Shown one piece after another: positions 1 to 9,631 of a DNA stretch of 64,000 nucleotides (its first letter is position 1; each line of letters starts with the position of its first letter). A program made the translations under genes and the position numbers. The notes below the pieces were generated by a model. The model ran no database searches. It worked only from the letters and a program-made list of their open reading frames with translations, and was not told where the DNA came from. Origin of the DNA: Fidelibacterota bacterium (GTDB lineage Bacteria; Fidelibacterota; Marinisomatia; Marinisomatales; UBA1611); NCBI GenBank assembly GCA_002708715.1, contig PAPB01000037.1:1-64000 (forward strand), given 5' to 3'.

Positions 1-90
1 ATACTCATCATCTTCATACTCATCATCTTCATACTCATCATCTTCATATTCATCATCTTCATATTCATCATCTTCATATTCATCATCTTC
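1..90. repeat. 15-bp tandem repeat (atactcatcatcttc / atattcatcatcttc), 6 copies, continuing off left edge
   Basis: Six consecutive 15-nt units visible, differing only at one synonymous c/t position (Tyr codon); encodes EDDEY on the minus strand. Confidence 0.95.
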
Positions 91-477
91 ATACTCTTTA
101 TCCAGCCAATCTTCTTCTTCTTCTTCTTCTTCTGATTTTTGATTATCTTTCGTATCTATCATGTCTAAAATTGAAAATAAAAATTTTTGATTATCTATTT
201 CATCTCCATATTTTGAAATAATTAGTTCTATTGAATAATCTCCTGGATAATCAGGAGTAAAAATCATTTCTTTACCACTGTTAGATGTATTCAAATCTCG
301 TGAATTGATTAAGGAACCATCGGGCTGATGTTCTAAGGTCCAAAAATAATCAAAATCTTGTCCTTCTTCAGGGTCTAAAGCGGTTATAGTAATCGGCTCA
401 TTAACAAAACCCTCTAAACCGCCACTTCCACATGACCAGATTAAAAAAAGTGATAAAAATACAATTAAAGTGCGCAT
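1..477 (-). CDS. Lipoprotein with PKD/Ig-like domain and acidic EDDEY-repeat C-terminus (partial, runs off left edge)
   Basis: Not in ORF track because there is no stop inside the window. Manual reverse translation from ATG at 477: MRTLIVFLSLFLIWSCGSGGLEGFVNEPITITALDPEEG...; lipobox-like LIWSC; C-terminal EEEEEEE then (EDDEY)n; frame open to base 1. Confidence 0.8.
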   Translation of the reverse strand, partial: MRTLIVFLSLFLIWSCGSGGLEGFVNEPITITALDPEEGQDFDYFWTLEHQPDGSLINSRDLNTSNSGKEMIFTPDYPGDYSIELIISKYGDEIDNQKFLFSILDMIDTKDNQKSEEEEEEEDWLDKEYEDDEYEDDEYEDDEYEDDEYEDDEYEDDEY

Positions 478-489
478 ATTTAGATTTTA

Positions 490-912
490 TTAGTTACTAA
501 GAAGTTCACTATCTATAAAGAAAAAGGCAATTTCTTTTTGGGCGTTTTCATCGCTGTCAGAACCGTGGACTGCATTTTCTTGAACATTGCTAGCAAAATC
601 CTTCCTTATTGTATCCTTAGCTGCTTTTTCAGGATTAGTGGCACCTATGGTATTCCTCCATGATTGTACAGCATTTTCTTTTTGTAAAGCTAAAACCATA
701 GAAGGGCCAGATGTCATAAAATGAATGAGATCATTAAAAAATGGTTTCTCTTTATGCACCGAATAAAATTCTTTTGCTATTTTTGGTGTCATGTGTAATA
801 ATTTGGCACCTATAATATTAAAATCAGCTTTTAATATTCTATCATAAATTTTGCCCGTATAACCTTTATTGACAGCATCTGGTTTTATGATTGCAAATGT
901 TTTGTCTTTCAT
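490..912 (-). CDS. ndk: Nucleoside diphosphate kinase
   Basis: MKDKTFAIIKPDAVNKGYTGKI... and catalytic-His region NAVHGSDSDENAQKEI typical of NDK. Confidence 0.97.
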   Translation of the reverse strand: MKDKTFAIIKPDAVNKGYTGKIYDRILKADFNIIGAKLLHMTPKIAKEFYSVHKEKPFFNDLIHFMTSGPSMVLALQKENAVQSWRNTIGATNPEKAAKDTIRKDFASNVQENAVHGSDSDENAQKEIAFFFIDSELLSN

Positions 913-914
913 AT

Positions 915-1799
915 TTATCCTTTAGTTATCATTTTTTTTTTCATTAATTCGCCTATATCGGCAACCGATTCAGCTACATTAATTCCGCATTCATCCAAGA
1001 TCCTCATTTTTGCTTCTGCAGTATCATCTCCACCTGATACTATGGCGCCAGCGTGCCCCATTCTTCTTCCGGGAGGTGCAGTTTGTCCTGCTATGAATCC
1101 AACTACGGGCTTTGTCATATTAGTTTTTGCCCATCTAGCAGCTTCAATTTCCATTTGTCCTCCTATTTCACCTATTATAACTATTCCATTAGTCTCAGGA
1201 TCATTTTCAAATAATTCTAGGCAATCTTTCATAGTAGTCCCAATAATGGGATCACCTCCAATACCAATTGCTGTTGTTTGTCCTAAACCAACATTAACTA
1301 ATTGGTCAATAGCTTCATAAGTAAGGGTTCCAGATTTGGAGATAACACCAATATTTCCTTTTTTGCAAATAAAACTAGGCATAATACCCAGTTTACATTC
1401 ATCAACGGTAATGATTCCAGGACAATTTGGTCCAATCAACCTCGTTTCACGCTGATCCACTATTTTTTTGACTTTGACCATATCATGAATCGGTACACCT
1501 TCAGTAATGCATACTACCACATTAATTCCTGCGAAACTAGCTTCAATTATTGCATCAGCAGCAAAGGGAGGAGGAACAAAAATAATGGATGTATTAGCAC
1601 CAGTTAGGCTAACAGCTTCTTCAACTGAATTAAATACAGGTACGCTTTCATTTAATGTTTTTTGCCCACCTTTCCCAGGTGTTACACCTGCAACAATATT
1701 GGTACCATAATTCAGCATTTGTTGTCCATGGAATTGACCTTCTGATCCAGTAACACCTTGGATAACGACTTTTGAATCTTTATTGACTAAAATTGACAT
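915..1799 (-). CDS. sucD: Succinyl-CoA synthetase alpha subunit
   Basis: [53 protein letters not shown] motifs. Confidence 0.97.
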   Translation of the reverse strand: MSILVNKDSKVVIQGVTGSEGQFHGQQMLNYGTNIVAGVTPGKGGQKTLNESVPVFNSVEEAVSLTGANTSIIFVPPPFAADAIIEASFAGINVVVCITEGVPIHDMVKVKKIVDQRETRLIGPNCPGIITVDECKLGIMPSFICKKGNIGVISKSGTLTYEAIDQLVNVGLGQTTAIGIGGDPIIGTTMKDCLELFENDPETNGIVIIGEIGGQMEIEAARWAKTNMTKPVVGFIAGQTAPPGRRMGHAGAIVSGGDDTAEAKMRILDECGINVAESVADIGELMKKKMITKG

Positions 1800-1812
1800 T
1801 TACAATCTCCTA

Positions 1813-2988
1813 TTAGCTTAATGCAACTTTTACAACTTTTTTCGCTGCGTCTTTCATACCGACTGCAGGAATGATAGACACACCTGATTCACTAAGAATT
1901 TTTCGAGCTTCTTCAGCGTTGGTTCCTTCTAATCGGACTACTACGGGAACATCTAGTCCCAATTCTTTTACTGCTTGAACAACACCATTTGCCACACGAT
2001 CGCATCGGACAATACCACCAAAAATATTAATTAAAATAGCTTTAACATTTTCATCAGATAAAATAATTCTAAAACCATTTTTTACTGTTTCAGCAGAAGC
2101 AGTACCACCTACATCAAGAAAGTTTGCGGGTTCACCTCCAGCGAGTTTGATGATATCCATTGTAGCCATTGCGAGACCAGCTCCATTTACCATACAGCCA
2201 ACGTTTCCATCAAGCTTAATATAATTTAAATGGAATTTTCCAGCTTCAACTTCCATTGGGTCTTCTTCATCTAAATCTCGCATTTCAGCAATATCTTTGT
2301 GCCGGAAAAGAGCATTGTCATCAAAATTCATTTTTGAATCTAAAACAATAATTTTTTCATCATCCGTTAAAATTAATGGGTTTACTTCTACGATGGTGGC
2401 ATCAGTTGATTGATAGCATTTATACATTTGCATCAAAATTTTTAGTGCAGATTTAAATGCATCACCAGATAATCCTAATGCAAAAGCTAATTTTCTTGCT
2501 TGAAAGGTTTTCATTCCTAACATTGGATCAATCCATATTTTGGTAATCTTTTCAGGCGTTTCTTCAGCGACTTTTTCAATTTCTACGCCACCTTCTGTAG
2601 ATACCATAAAAACATCCATTCCTTTACTCCTGTCCAATGTAATCGCAGCATAAAATTCTTTAGCGATATCATATGCTTCTGTTACAAATACTTTTTTAAC
2701 TTGTTGACCTTTTTGACCAGTCTGATGTGTAACTAGATTCATATTAAAAATATTTTTGGCATTTTCTAATGCGCTGTCAAAATCAGGTGAATATTTTACC
2801 CCGCCACCTTTACCACGACCTCCAGCATGAATTTGTGCTTTTACGACCACATCTTTAGTCTTAAAATCTTTCTGAACTCGTTTAATTATTAATTCAGCAT
2901 TTTCTAATTTTTCAAAGACATATCCATTCTGTACGGGCATGCCATAATCAGAAAAAATTTTTTTACCTTGATATTCATGAACTTTCAT
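1813..2988 (-). CDS. sucC: Succinyl-CoA synthetase beta subunit
   Basis: MKVHEYQGKKIFSDYGMPV..., AQIHAGGRGKGGGVK, NIFGGIVRCDRVANGVV. Confidence 0.97.
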   Translation of the reverse strand: MKVHEYQGKKIFSDYGMPVQNGYVFEKLENAELIIKRVQKDFKTKDVVVKAQIHAGGRGKGGGVKYSPDFDSALENAKNIFNMNLVTHQTGQKGQQVKKVFVTEAYDIAKEFYAAITLDRSKGMDVFMVSTEGGVEIEKVAEETPEKITKIWIDPMLGMKTFQARKLAFALGLSGDAFKSALKILMQMYKCYQSTDATIVEVNPLILTDDEKIIVLDSKMNFDDNALFRHKDIAEMRDLDEEDPMEVEAGKFHLNYIKLDGNVGCMVNGAGLAMATMDIIKLAGGEPANFLDVGGTASAETVKNGFRIILSDENVKAILINIFGGIVRCDRVANGVVQAVKELGLDVPVVVRLEGTNAEEARKILSESGVSIIPAVGMKDAAKKVVKVALS

Positions 2989-3935
2989 GCTTCATTCCTT
3001 ATTGTTGTACCTGCATTTCCATCTAATGCTTTTTTAATGCATGGAATTGATGTTATGATAACTCTCTCACCTTGATATTTTAAAAAGTGAATAGCAGCTT
3101 TTATTTTTGGTCCTATACTTCCTTTTTGAAATTCACCATTATTAAAATATTTCTCTAATTTATTTTTTGTAATAGAAACTATTTTTTCTTGTTTTGATGT
3201 ACCAAAATTTAAAAATATATTATCAACATCAGTTATAATCCATAATTCATTTGCTTTTATGATCCTACCCATTTTCGCTGCTGAATAATCTTTATCTATA
3301 ACTGCATCGATTCCTTCTAAATGTCCATCATTATTATTGAAAACGGGTATTCCACCACCGCCTGATGCAATAACAATTGTTCCTCTATCAACTAGTGCCT
3401 TAATTGATTTTCCATGCATAATATATTCAGGCATAGGAGAAGGGACAACCCTTCGCCATTTGTTTGGCTCTTGTTCTCTAATTTTCCAGTCAAATAATTT
3501 AGATAGTTCATTCGCTTTTTCTTTTGTATATCTTGGTCCAACAAATTTTTTTGGTTTAATTAAACCTGGATCCTTTGGGTCTACGATTACTTGTGTTACA
3601 AGAGTTACAACTTCACGATTAATATTCATATCTCTAAGTTTATTTTGCAATGATTGTTGAATCATGTATCCAATTGTACCTTGTGTAGCTGCTACGCAAA
3701 TTCCTAAAGGTAAGGGAGGTATTTTTTTATAAGTTAAATTCATGCGTAAAAGTTCATTGCCAACTTGAGGACCATTTCCATGATTTATACATATATTATA
3801 ATCTCGTAATATAAATTGACTTATGCCCTCAAGTGCATGTCGAGTATGAGCAAATTGCTGCTTAATTTCACCAGCTTCACCTTTTTGTGATAAACTATTG
3901 CCGCCCATAGCGATCATTGCTACAGGCTTCTTCAA
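2985..3935 (-). CDS. arcC: Carbamate kinase
   Basis: AMGGNSL, NHGNGPQVGNELLRM, ASGGGGIPV, GIDAVIDKDYSAAKMG: amino-acid kinase family, carbamate kinase type. 4-nt overlap with sucC. Confidence 0.92.
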   Translation of the reverse strand: MKKPVAMIAMGGNSLSQKGEAGEIKQQFAHTRHALEGISQFILRDYNICINHGNGPQVGNELLRMNLTYKKIPPLPLGICVAATQGTIGYMIQQSLQNKLRDMNINREVVTLVTQVIVDPKDPGLIKPKKFVGPRYTKEKANELSKLFDWKIREQEPNKWRRVVPSPMPEYIMHGKSIKALVDRGTIVIASGGGGIPVFNNNDGHLEGIDAVIDKDYSAAKMGRIIKANELWIITDVDNIFLNFGTSKQEKIVSITKNKLEKYFNNGEFQKGSIGPKIKAAIHFLKYQGERVIITSIPCIKKALDGNAGTTIRNEA

Positions 3936-5557
3936 TTATTTTTTTCTAAAAAAGGATAACGATAATCTTTAGGAGTATCAAAAGTTTCTTTTATTGTTCT
4001 TATTGAAACCCATCTTTGTAAGTTCATCTCTGAACCAGCTTTATCATTTGTCCCTGATGCTCTGCTACCTCCAAAGGGTTGTTGCCCGACTACAGCTCCT
4101 GTAGGTTTATCATTAATATAAAAATTTCCAGCTGAGTGTGTTAGATGATTTGTTGCATCTTTAAGTGCATTTTTATCTTTACCCATAACACAACCCGTTA
4201 GAGCATATGGAGAAGTATTATCAATTAAAGCGAGTGTCTCATTCCAATTAGATGGATTATATAAGTAAATTGTTAGGACTGGTCCAAAAATTTCTTCTTC
4301 CATTGTTTTAAAATGAGGGTCTGTTGTTAGAATGGTTGTAGGTTGAATGAAGTATCCTTTAGTATCATCAAATGTACCACCAGATATTATTTCAGCATGG
4401 TCAGAACTTCTAGCATATTCAATATATTTAGTGATTGAATCAAATGCTTTTTGATCTATAACTGCATTCATGAAATTTGTGTAATCTTTTGGAGATCCTA
4501 CTTTTACACTATCTAATTCAGATAAATATTTTAATTTTAATTTATCCCATATGGTTTCTGGTATATATGCTCTCGACATAGCTGAACATTTTTGTCCTTG
4601 AAATTCAAAAGCACCACGAATCATTGCTGTAGTTAATTCATCAAGGTCAACAGATTCATGAGCTAAACAAAAGTCTTTCCCACCAGTTTCACCAACTATT
4701 TTAGGATAAGTTTTATAACTTTCTATATGACTACCTATGGTTTTCCATATGTATTGAAATGTTTCAGTAGATCCTGTAAAATGTACTCCAGCCAGGTTTG
4801 GATTTTTAAGTACTGGATTCCCAACGGTTCCACCCGATCCTGGTAAAAAGTTAATAACGCCATCAGGAAGCCCAGCTTCTTTTAACATTTTCATTAAATA
4901 ATAGCAGGGTAAAATAGCACTTGAAGCAGGTTTCCAAAGTACAACATTACCCATTAATGCGGGAGCAGTTGGCAGGTTTGCAGCAATTGAAGTAAAATTA
5001 AAAGGAGTTATAGCAAATACGAAACCCTCTAAAGGGCGATACTCAAGATAATTATGAACACCTTCAGGAGAAATAAGAGGTTGATTTTGATAAATTTGTT
5101 CAGCATATTGACAATTAAAATTAAAAAAATCAATGAGCTCACATGCAGCATCGATTTCAGCCTGAAATACATTTTTACTTTGATTTAACATCGTAGCAGC
5201 ATTAATTATATCTCTCCATGGACCACTTAGTAATTCAGCTGCTTTTTTAAAAATTTGTATTCGTTTTGATAGAGGTGATTTAGACCAAGATTTCCAGGTT
5301 CTTAAAGAGTTAGATATTGCCATATTAACTTCGTTTTCCCTGGTTTTATGATAATTTGCGAGAATATGTTTATGATTGTGTGGCATTATACATGTACCAG
5401 TTATACCTGTCTTTAATTCTTTATCGCCAATAATTACAGGTATGTCGATTATTTCTTTAGACATTTGATCATATTTTTCTTGAAGTGTTTTTCTCTCTAT
5501 CGATCCAGGCTTATAAGATTTTATAGGTTCATTGATTGCTTTCATAATTTGTTTCAT
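3932..5557 (-). CDS. pruA: Delta-1-pyrroline-5-carboxylate dehydrogenase
   Basis: ALDH family with EFQGQKCSAMSR (catalytic Cys), FTGSTETF, GQQPFGGSRASGTNDKAG; resembles the eukaryotic ALDH4A1-type enzyme. Symbol by function. Confidence 0.92.
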   Translation of the reverse strand: MKQIMKAINEPIKSYKPGSIERKTLQEKYDQMSKEIIDIPVIIGDKELKTGITGTCIMPHNHKHILANYHKTRENEVNMAISNSLRTWKSWSKSPLSKRIQIFKKAAELLSGPWRDIINAATMLNQSKNVFQAEIDAACELIDFFNFNCQYAEQIYQNQPLISPEGVHNYLEYRPLEGFVFAITPFNFTSIAANLPTAPALMGNVVLWKPASSAILPCYYLMKMLKEAGLPDGVINFLPGSGGTVGNPVLKNPNLAGVHFTGSTETFQYIWKTIGSHIESYKTYPKIVGETGGKDFCLAHESVDLDELTTAMIRGAFEFQGQKCSAMSRAYIPETIWDKLKLKYLSELDSVKVGSPKDYTNFMNAVIDQKAFDSITKYIEYARSSDHAEIISGGTFDDTKGYFIQPTTILTTDPHFKTMEEEIFGPVLTIYLYNPSNWNETLALIDNTSPYALTGCVMGKDKNALKDATNHLTHSAGNFYINDKPTGAVVGQQPFGGSRASGTNDKAGSEMNLQRWVSIRTIKETFDTPKDYRYPFLEKNN

Positions 5558-5655
5558 AGATAATAGTTTTTAGAATTTCTTAAACTTTAAAATAGTATGA
5601 AATTTACCTGACATTTATTTGCATCACAAGATAGACTATAAACACAATTAAGTCT

Positions 5656-6663
5656 TTATCTTTCTAAAGTTAAAACAAAATTTTTAAATTCTTTTAATGC
5701 TATTTTCATATCATCTAAAGTTGGCGCAGTAACTAAGGATTTTCTGAAACTTGCTGCTTTTGGAAAACCCCTTACATAATTTCCAAAATGTTTTCTCATA
5801 AGATTTGTTCCTATTTTTTCTCCACGACTTTCTAATAATAGATTGAAATGTCTTGTGCAAATATCTATAACATCATTTAAAGTAGGAGGGACGTAGTTTT
5901 GTTCACCTTTGAGTTTTGTGGTTGCTTCATAGAAAAACCAAGGATTCCCCTGTGCTACTCTACCAACCATTACTGCATCGCATCCTGTTTCATTAAACAT
6001 TTTTAACATATCATCTACTGTTTTCACATCGCCATTACCTATTATTGGAATAGAACAAGCTTCTTTGAGTTGCGTTATATAATTCCAGTTTGCTTTACCC
6101 GTGTAGCGTTGCTGGGTTGTTCTAGGATGAAGAGTTATTGCTTTAATGCCAATTTTTTGCAGCCTTTGACCAACTTTAGGAATGATTATGGAATTTTTAT
6201 CCCATCCTGCACGCATTTTTACTGTAACAGGTATATTGGTAGGTGTTGACTCTACAACTGCTGAAGTAATTTCATCCATAAGACATAAATCTTTTAGCGC
6301 TGCAGATCCACCGCCTTTTTTGGTTATTTTGGGTACTGGGCAACCATAATTTATATCTAATATATCAGGTTTGAATTTTTCAGTAACATATTTAGCTGCT
6401 TGTCCCATTATTTTTGGATTATTTCCAAAGATTTGTATCCCGATTGGCCGTTCAATTTCTTTAAAGTGTATCATATCTAATGTTTTCGTATTTTCTCTAA
6501 TGATACCTTCAGCAGATACAAATTCTGAATATACAATTCCCGCTCCCATTTCTTTGCATAATACTCTAAATGGATAATCAGTGACACCAGCCATTGGGGC
6601 TAGTATAATAGGTGTTTGAACTTTAATATTTCCAATTATCATTTGATATAATACGAAATACAA
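5656..6663 (-). CDS. dusB: tRNA-dihydrouridine synthase
   Basis: APMAGVTDYPFRVLCKEMGAG, DINYGCPVPKITKKGGGSAAL, ITLHPRTTQQRYTGKANW, GNGDV. Start may be the internal MIIGNIKV. Confidence 0.93.
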   Translation of the reverse strand: MYFVLYQMIIGNIKVQTPIILAPMAGVTDYPFRVLCKEMGAGIVYSEFVSAEGIIRENTKTLDMIHFKEIERPIGIQIFGNNPKIMGQAAKYVTEKFKPDILDINYGCPVPKITKKGGGSAALKDLCLMDEITSAVVESTPTNIPVTVKMRAGWDKNSIIIPKVGQRLQKIGIKAITLHPRTTQQRYTGKANWNYITQLKEACSIPIIGNGDVKTVDDMLKMFNETGCDAVMVGRVAQGNPWFFYEATTKLKGEQNYVPPTLNDVIDICTRHFNLLLESRGEKIGTNLMRKHFGNYVRGFPKAASFRKSLVTAPTLDDMKIALKEFKNFVLTLER

Positions 6664-6797
6664 ATAATTAATTTTTAATGAATAATTATAATAATAGATT
6701 AGTTATAATAAGTTATAATAAAATTTTGGTTACTTATTAGTATTAGATTAAATTTGCCAACATTTTTTAAATTAAAATTAATTAATTGTAGTGAATA

Positions 6798-7034
6798 ATG
6801 AGTAGAGTTTGTCAAGTAACAGGTAAAAAGCCAATGTTTGGTAATAATGTAAGCCACGCGAATAATAAATCCAGGCGTAGGTTTAATGTTAATTTACAGA
6901 AAAAGAAATTCTGGTATCCTGATGAAAATAGATATGTGACACTTCGTGTTTCTATGCATGGTTTACGTATTATTAATAAAAAGGGTATCTCAAGCATAGT
7001 TAAAGAATTACGCAGTAAAGGTAATAAAATCTAG
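6798..7034 (+). CDS. rpmB: 50S ribosomal protein L28
   Basis: [39 protein letters not shown], classic L28. Confidence 0.97.
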   Translation: MSRVCQVTGKKPMFGNNVSHANNKSRRRFNVNLQKKKFWYPDENRYVTLRVSMHGLRIINKKGISSIVKELRSKGNKI

Positions 7035-7054
7035 TAAAAATATAATTTAATTTT

Positions 7055-7088
7055 TAAAAGCCCCAATATATATTGGGGCTTTTTTTTA
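7055..7088. terminator. Bidirectional intrinsic terminator between rpmB and ftsZ
   Basis: Perfect palindrome agccccaatatatattggggct (7059-7080), A-tract on the left and T-tract on the right, between convergent genes. Confidence 0.92.
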
Positions 7089-7110
7089 TTTATTAATTAA
7101 TATGGTTTTA

Positions 7111-8328
7111 TTAATCATGCTGTCTTCTAATAAATGCTGGTATTTGAAGGTCATTACCATAAATAACAGGCTTATCATTAGTATCATCAAAAGTTAATAA
7201 TGGCTTTTCATCTTCTTTTTCTTTTTTCACGTCCTCTAAGGTTTCATTATTATCTTTTTGTGCATGTAGAGGTTTGTTTATCTGCTCTTGTAATTGTTGA
7301 GTAGGTGGTGTCTCAGTGGTCTTCATTTCAGGTCTACCATGAAGATTATCAGTATTTGAGATAGGTTTTGGAATATTAAACCCAGTAGCAATAACTGTAA
7401 CACGTATTTCATCTTTTAATGTAGGGTCAATTACAGCACCAAAAATAATATTTGCAGATACACCAGCTTCTTCAAAAATAATACTAGTTGCTTCATTGGC
7501 TTCCATTAGAGTGAGGTCATCTCCGCCAGTAATATTAACTAGGACACCTTGAGCTCCTTTTATCGATGCATCATCTAAAAGTGGACTTGATATTGCTTGT
7601 TGTGCTGCTAGAACAGCTCTTTCATCACCCGATGCAACTCCTGTACCCATAATCGCTTCACCCATATTTTTCATTATTGTTTCAACATCCGCAAAATCTA
7701 GATTTATAACTCCTTGAACATTAATTAGGTCGGAAATACCTTTAGCAGCTTGATGTAATATCGTATCTGCCATCTGAAATGCTTCAGGAAGTGTTGTGTT
7801 TTTATCTACTATAGACATAAGTTTTTGATTTGGAATGGCAATAAGGGTATCGCATGCTTTTTTCATTTCAGCCATACCTTCTAATGCTCTATTCATTCTT
7901 TTTGGCCCTTCAAAACTAAAAGGTAGAGTTACGATCCCAACAGTTAAGATCCCAAGTTCTCTGGATACTTGTGATATCACAGGTGCAGCACCTGTTCCAG
8001 TACCTCCGCCCATACCAGCTGTTATAAAAACCATATCGGCCCCTTCAATTAATGAAGTAACAGCCTCTTTATCTGCTTCTACTGCTTCTTTTCCAACATT
8101 GGATTTTGCTCCAGCGCCTAGACCTTTAGTTAAATTTTTTCCGATTTGGATTTTTTGTTCAGATGGATTGTTATCTAAATCTTGTGCATCTGTATTAATT
8201 GCTATGAAATCAACACCTTGCATTCCAGATGTTATCATTCTTGTTACGGCATTTCCGCCAGCGCCGCCAACTCCAACTACTTTTAGTTTTGCTTTTTGTT
8301 CACTTAGACTATCAAACTCAAATAGCAT
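7111..8328 (-). CDS. ftsZ: Cell division protein FtsZ
   Basis: GVGGAGGNAVTRM, GGGTGTGAAPV tubulin signature; C-terminal tail DLQIPAFIRRQHD resembles the conserved FtsA-binding peptide. Confidence 0.98.
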   Translation of the reverse strand: MLFEFDSLSEQKAKLKVVGVGGAGGNAVTRMITSGMQGVDFIAINTDAQDLDNNPSEQKIQIGKNLTKGLGAGAKSNVGKEAVEADKEAVTSLIEGADMVFITAGMGGGTGTGAAPVISQVSRELGILTVGIVTLPFSFEGPKRMNRALEGMAEMKKACDTLIAIPNQKLMSIVDKNTTLPEAFQMADTILHQAAKGISDLINVQGVINLDFADVETIMKNMGEAIMGTGVASGDERAVLAAQQAISSPLLDDASIKGAQGVLVNITGGDDLTLMEANEATSIIFEEAGVSANIIFGAVIDPTLKDEIRVTVIATGFNIPKPISNTDNLHGRPEMKTTETPPTQQLQEQINKPLHAQKDNNETLEDVKKEKEDEKPLLTFDDTNDKPVIYGNDLQIPAFIRRQHD

Positions 8329-8353
8329 GAGATTCTCCTTATTTTTGGTTTGG

Positions 8354-9631
8354 TTAAAACATGTTTTCGATGGTATGTCGAATTTTATTTATGATATTTT
8401 TTAAACTTCCTAAATTTGATTGATGTATACGAATATGGTCATTTGAATAAGTAGGCCAAAGCAGAAGTCCCATAACAGTTGTGAAATGAGGTTTATTTGC
8501 TATTTCGTGTGTGCCTTCAATTTTATTAGGATTACCTTTTCGTACTTTCACGCCTAAGGAATGTTCTGCTAAAGATATAATATTTCGTAATTCTGCACCT
8601 CCGCCTGTCATTACAATTCCATAGGTTAATGGGTCTTTAATATCTGCTCTTGATACCTCTCTTATTATCATTTGAAAAATTTCTTGTATTCTTGCTTCAA
8701 CATATTGCGATACTTTTTTTTCTGTTATAGATCTTTCTTTTGAATCATTATTTGATTGGAATTTTATATCTAATTTATCTGAAGACATTGAAGAAAGTGC
8801 GGAAGCATACTTCTTTTTAATATTTTCTGCTTCATTTATACTTATTTGAAGCATTACTGCTATATCATTTGTAATACTAGCTGAACCTATTGGAATGGTA
8901 GCAGAATGTCTTACTGCATTATTATAATAAACTGCAATATTAGTGGAATTAGATCCAAACTCTACGAGTGTTACTCCTAAGTCCATCTCATCTTTTTCTA
9001 AGGTAGCTAAAGCAGAGGCAAGAGGTTGAAAAACAAGGCCATCAACTGTTATACCTAATTCTTCTACACTGCTTACAAGATTATTAATGGCAGTAGAGGC
9101 AGCAGTAACTAAATGAACACGAGCTTCAAGTCTTCTTCCTGTCATTCCTATTGGATTTTTTATATTATTAAGAGTATCTACGATATACTCTTGAGGAATA
9201 GTATGCAAAATATCTCTATCTACTGGTAATGAAACGGCTTGTGCTAGGTTTAATACTTGATACATATCAGCATTTTCAATAGCACGATTATTAATACCAT
9301 TTATTGTGCCATTTACTCTATTTAATGCTATAGCAGCTTGTGTATTCATGCTGCGAATATTTTCACCAGTTATGGATAAAGTTACAGATTCAACTTTAAT
9401 ATTTGCCATGATTTCTGCATCAGTCAGTACTTTTTCTAAGGCTTCAATTAATTCGTCTCTATCAGTTATTACTCCATTTTGGATACCTCCACTTTGTACA
9501 CTTGATATCCCTAATAATTTTATTTTACCTTTCGGTTGAATAATTTGACCAATTGCACAACGAATTGTTGAAGAACCAATATCTAACCCAATGGTAATTG
9601 GATGATCATTAGTATTAGTAATTATATTCAT
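8354..9631 (-). CDS. ftsA: Cell division protein FtsA
   Basis: IGLDIGSSTIRCAIG, TIPIGSASITNDIAVML, VMTGGGAELRNI; immediately upstream of ftsZ. Confidence 0.97.
   Translation of the reverse strand: MNIITNTNDHPITIGLDIGSSTIRCAIGQIIQPKGKIKLLGISSVQSGGIQNGVITDRDELIEALEKVLTDAEIMANIKVESVTLSITGENIRSMNTQAAIALNRVNGTINGINNRAIENADMYQVLNLAQAVSLPVDRDILHTIPQEYIVDTLNNIKNPIGMTGRRLEARVHLVTAASTAINNLVSSVEELGITVDGLVFQPLASALATLEKDEMDLGVTLVEFGSNSTNIAVYYNNAVRHSATIPIGSASITNDIAVMLQISINEAENIKKKYASALSSMSSDKLDIKFQSNNDSKERSITEKKVSQYVEARIQEIFQMIIREVSRADIKDPLTYGIVMTGGGAELRNIISLAEHSLGVKVRKGNPNKIEGTHEIANKPHFTTVMGLLLWPTYSNDHIRIHQSNLGSLKNIINKIRHTIENMF

Noticed and set aside
1-90. Possible CRISPR-like array at the left edge
   Set aside because: Short contiguous 15-bp units with no spacers, in frame with a lipoprotein; a coding tandem repeat.
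1042-1710. Plus-strand ORFs (1042-1320, 1302-1607, 1507-1710) opposite sucD
   Set aside because: Antisense to a clearly conserved gene; composition reflects the opposite-strand codons, no family resemblance.
6664-6797. Recurring TTATAATAA units in the dusB/rpmB divergent region
   Set aside because: Low-complexity AT-rich sequence; too weak to call a regulatory array.
6812-6997. 61-aa minus ORF opposite rpmB
   Set aside because: Fully antisense to L28; no support.
7835-8404. 189-aa plus ORF opposite ftsZ
   Set aside because: Long but antisense shadow of the conserved FtsZ GTPase domain; no recognisable domain or own context.
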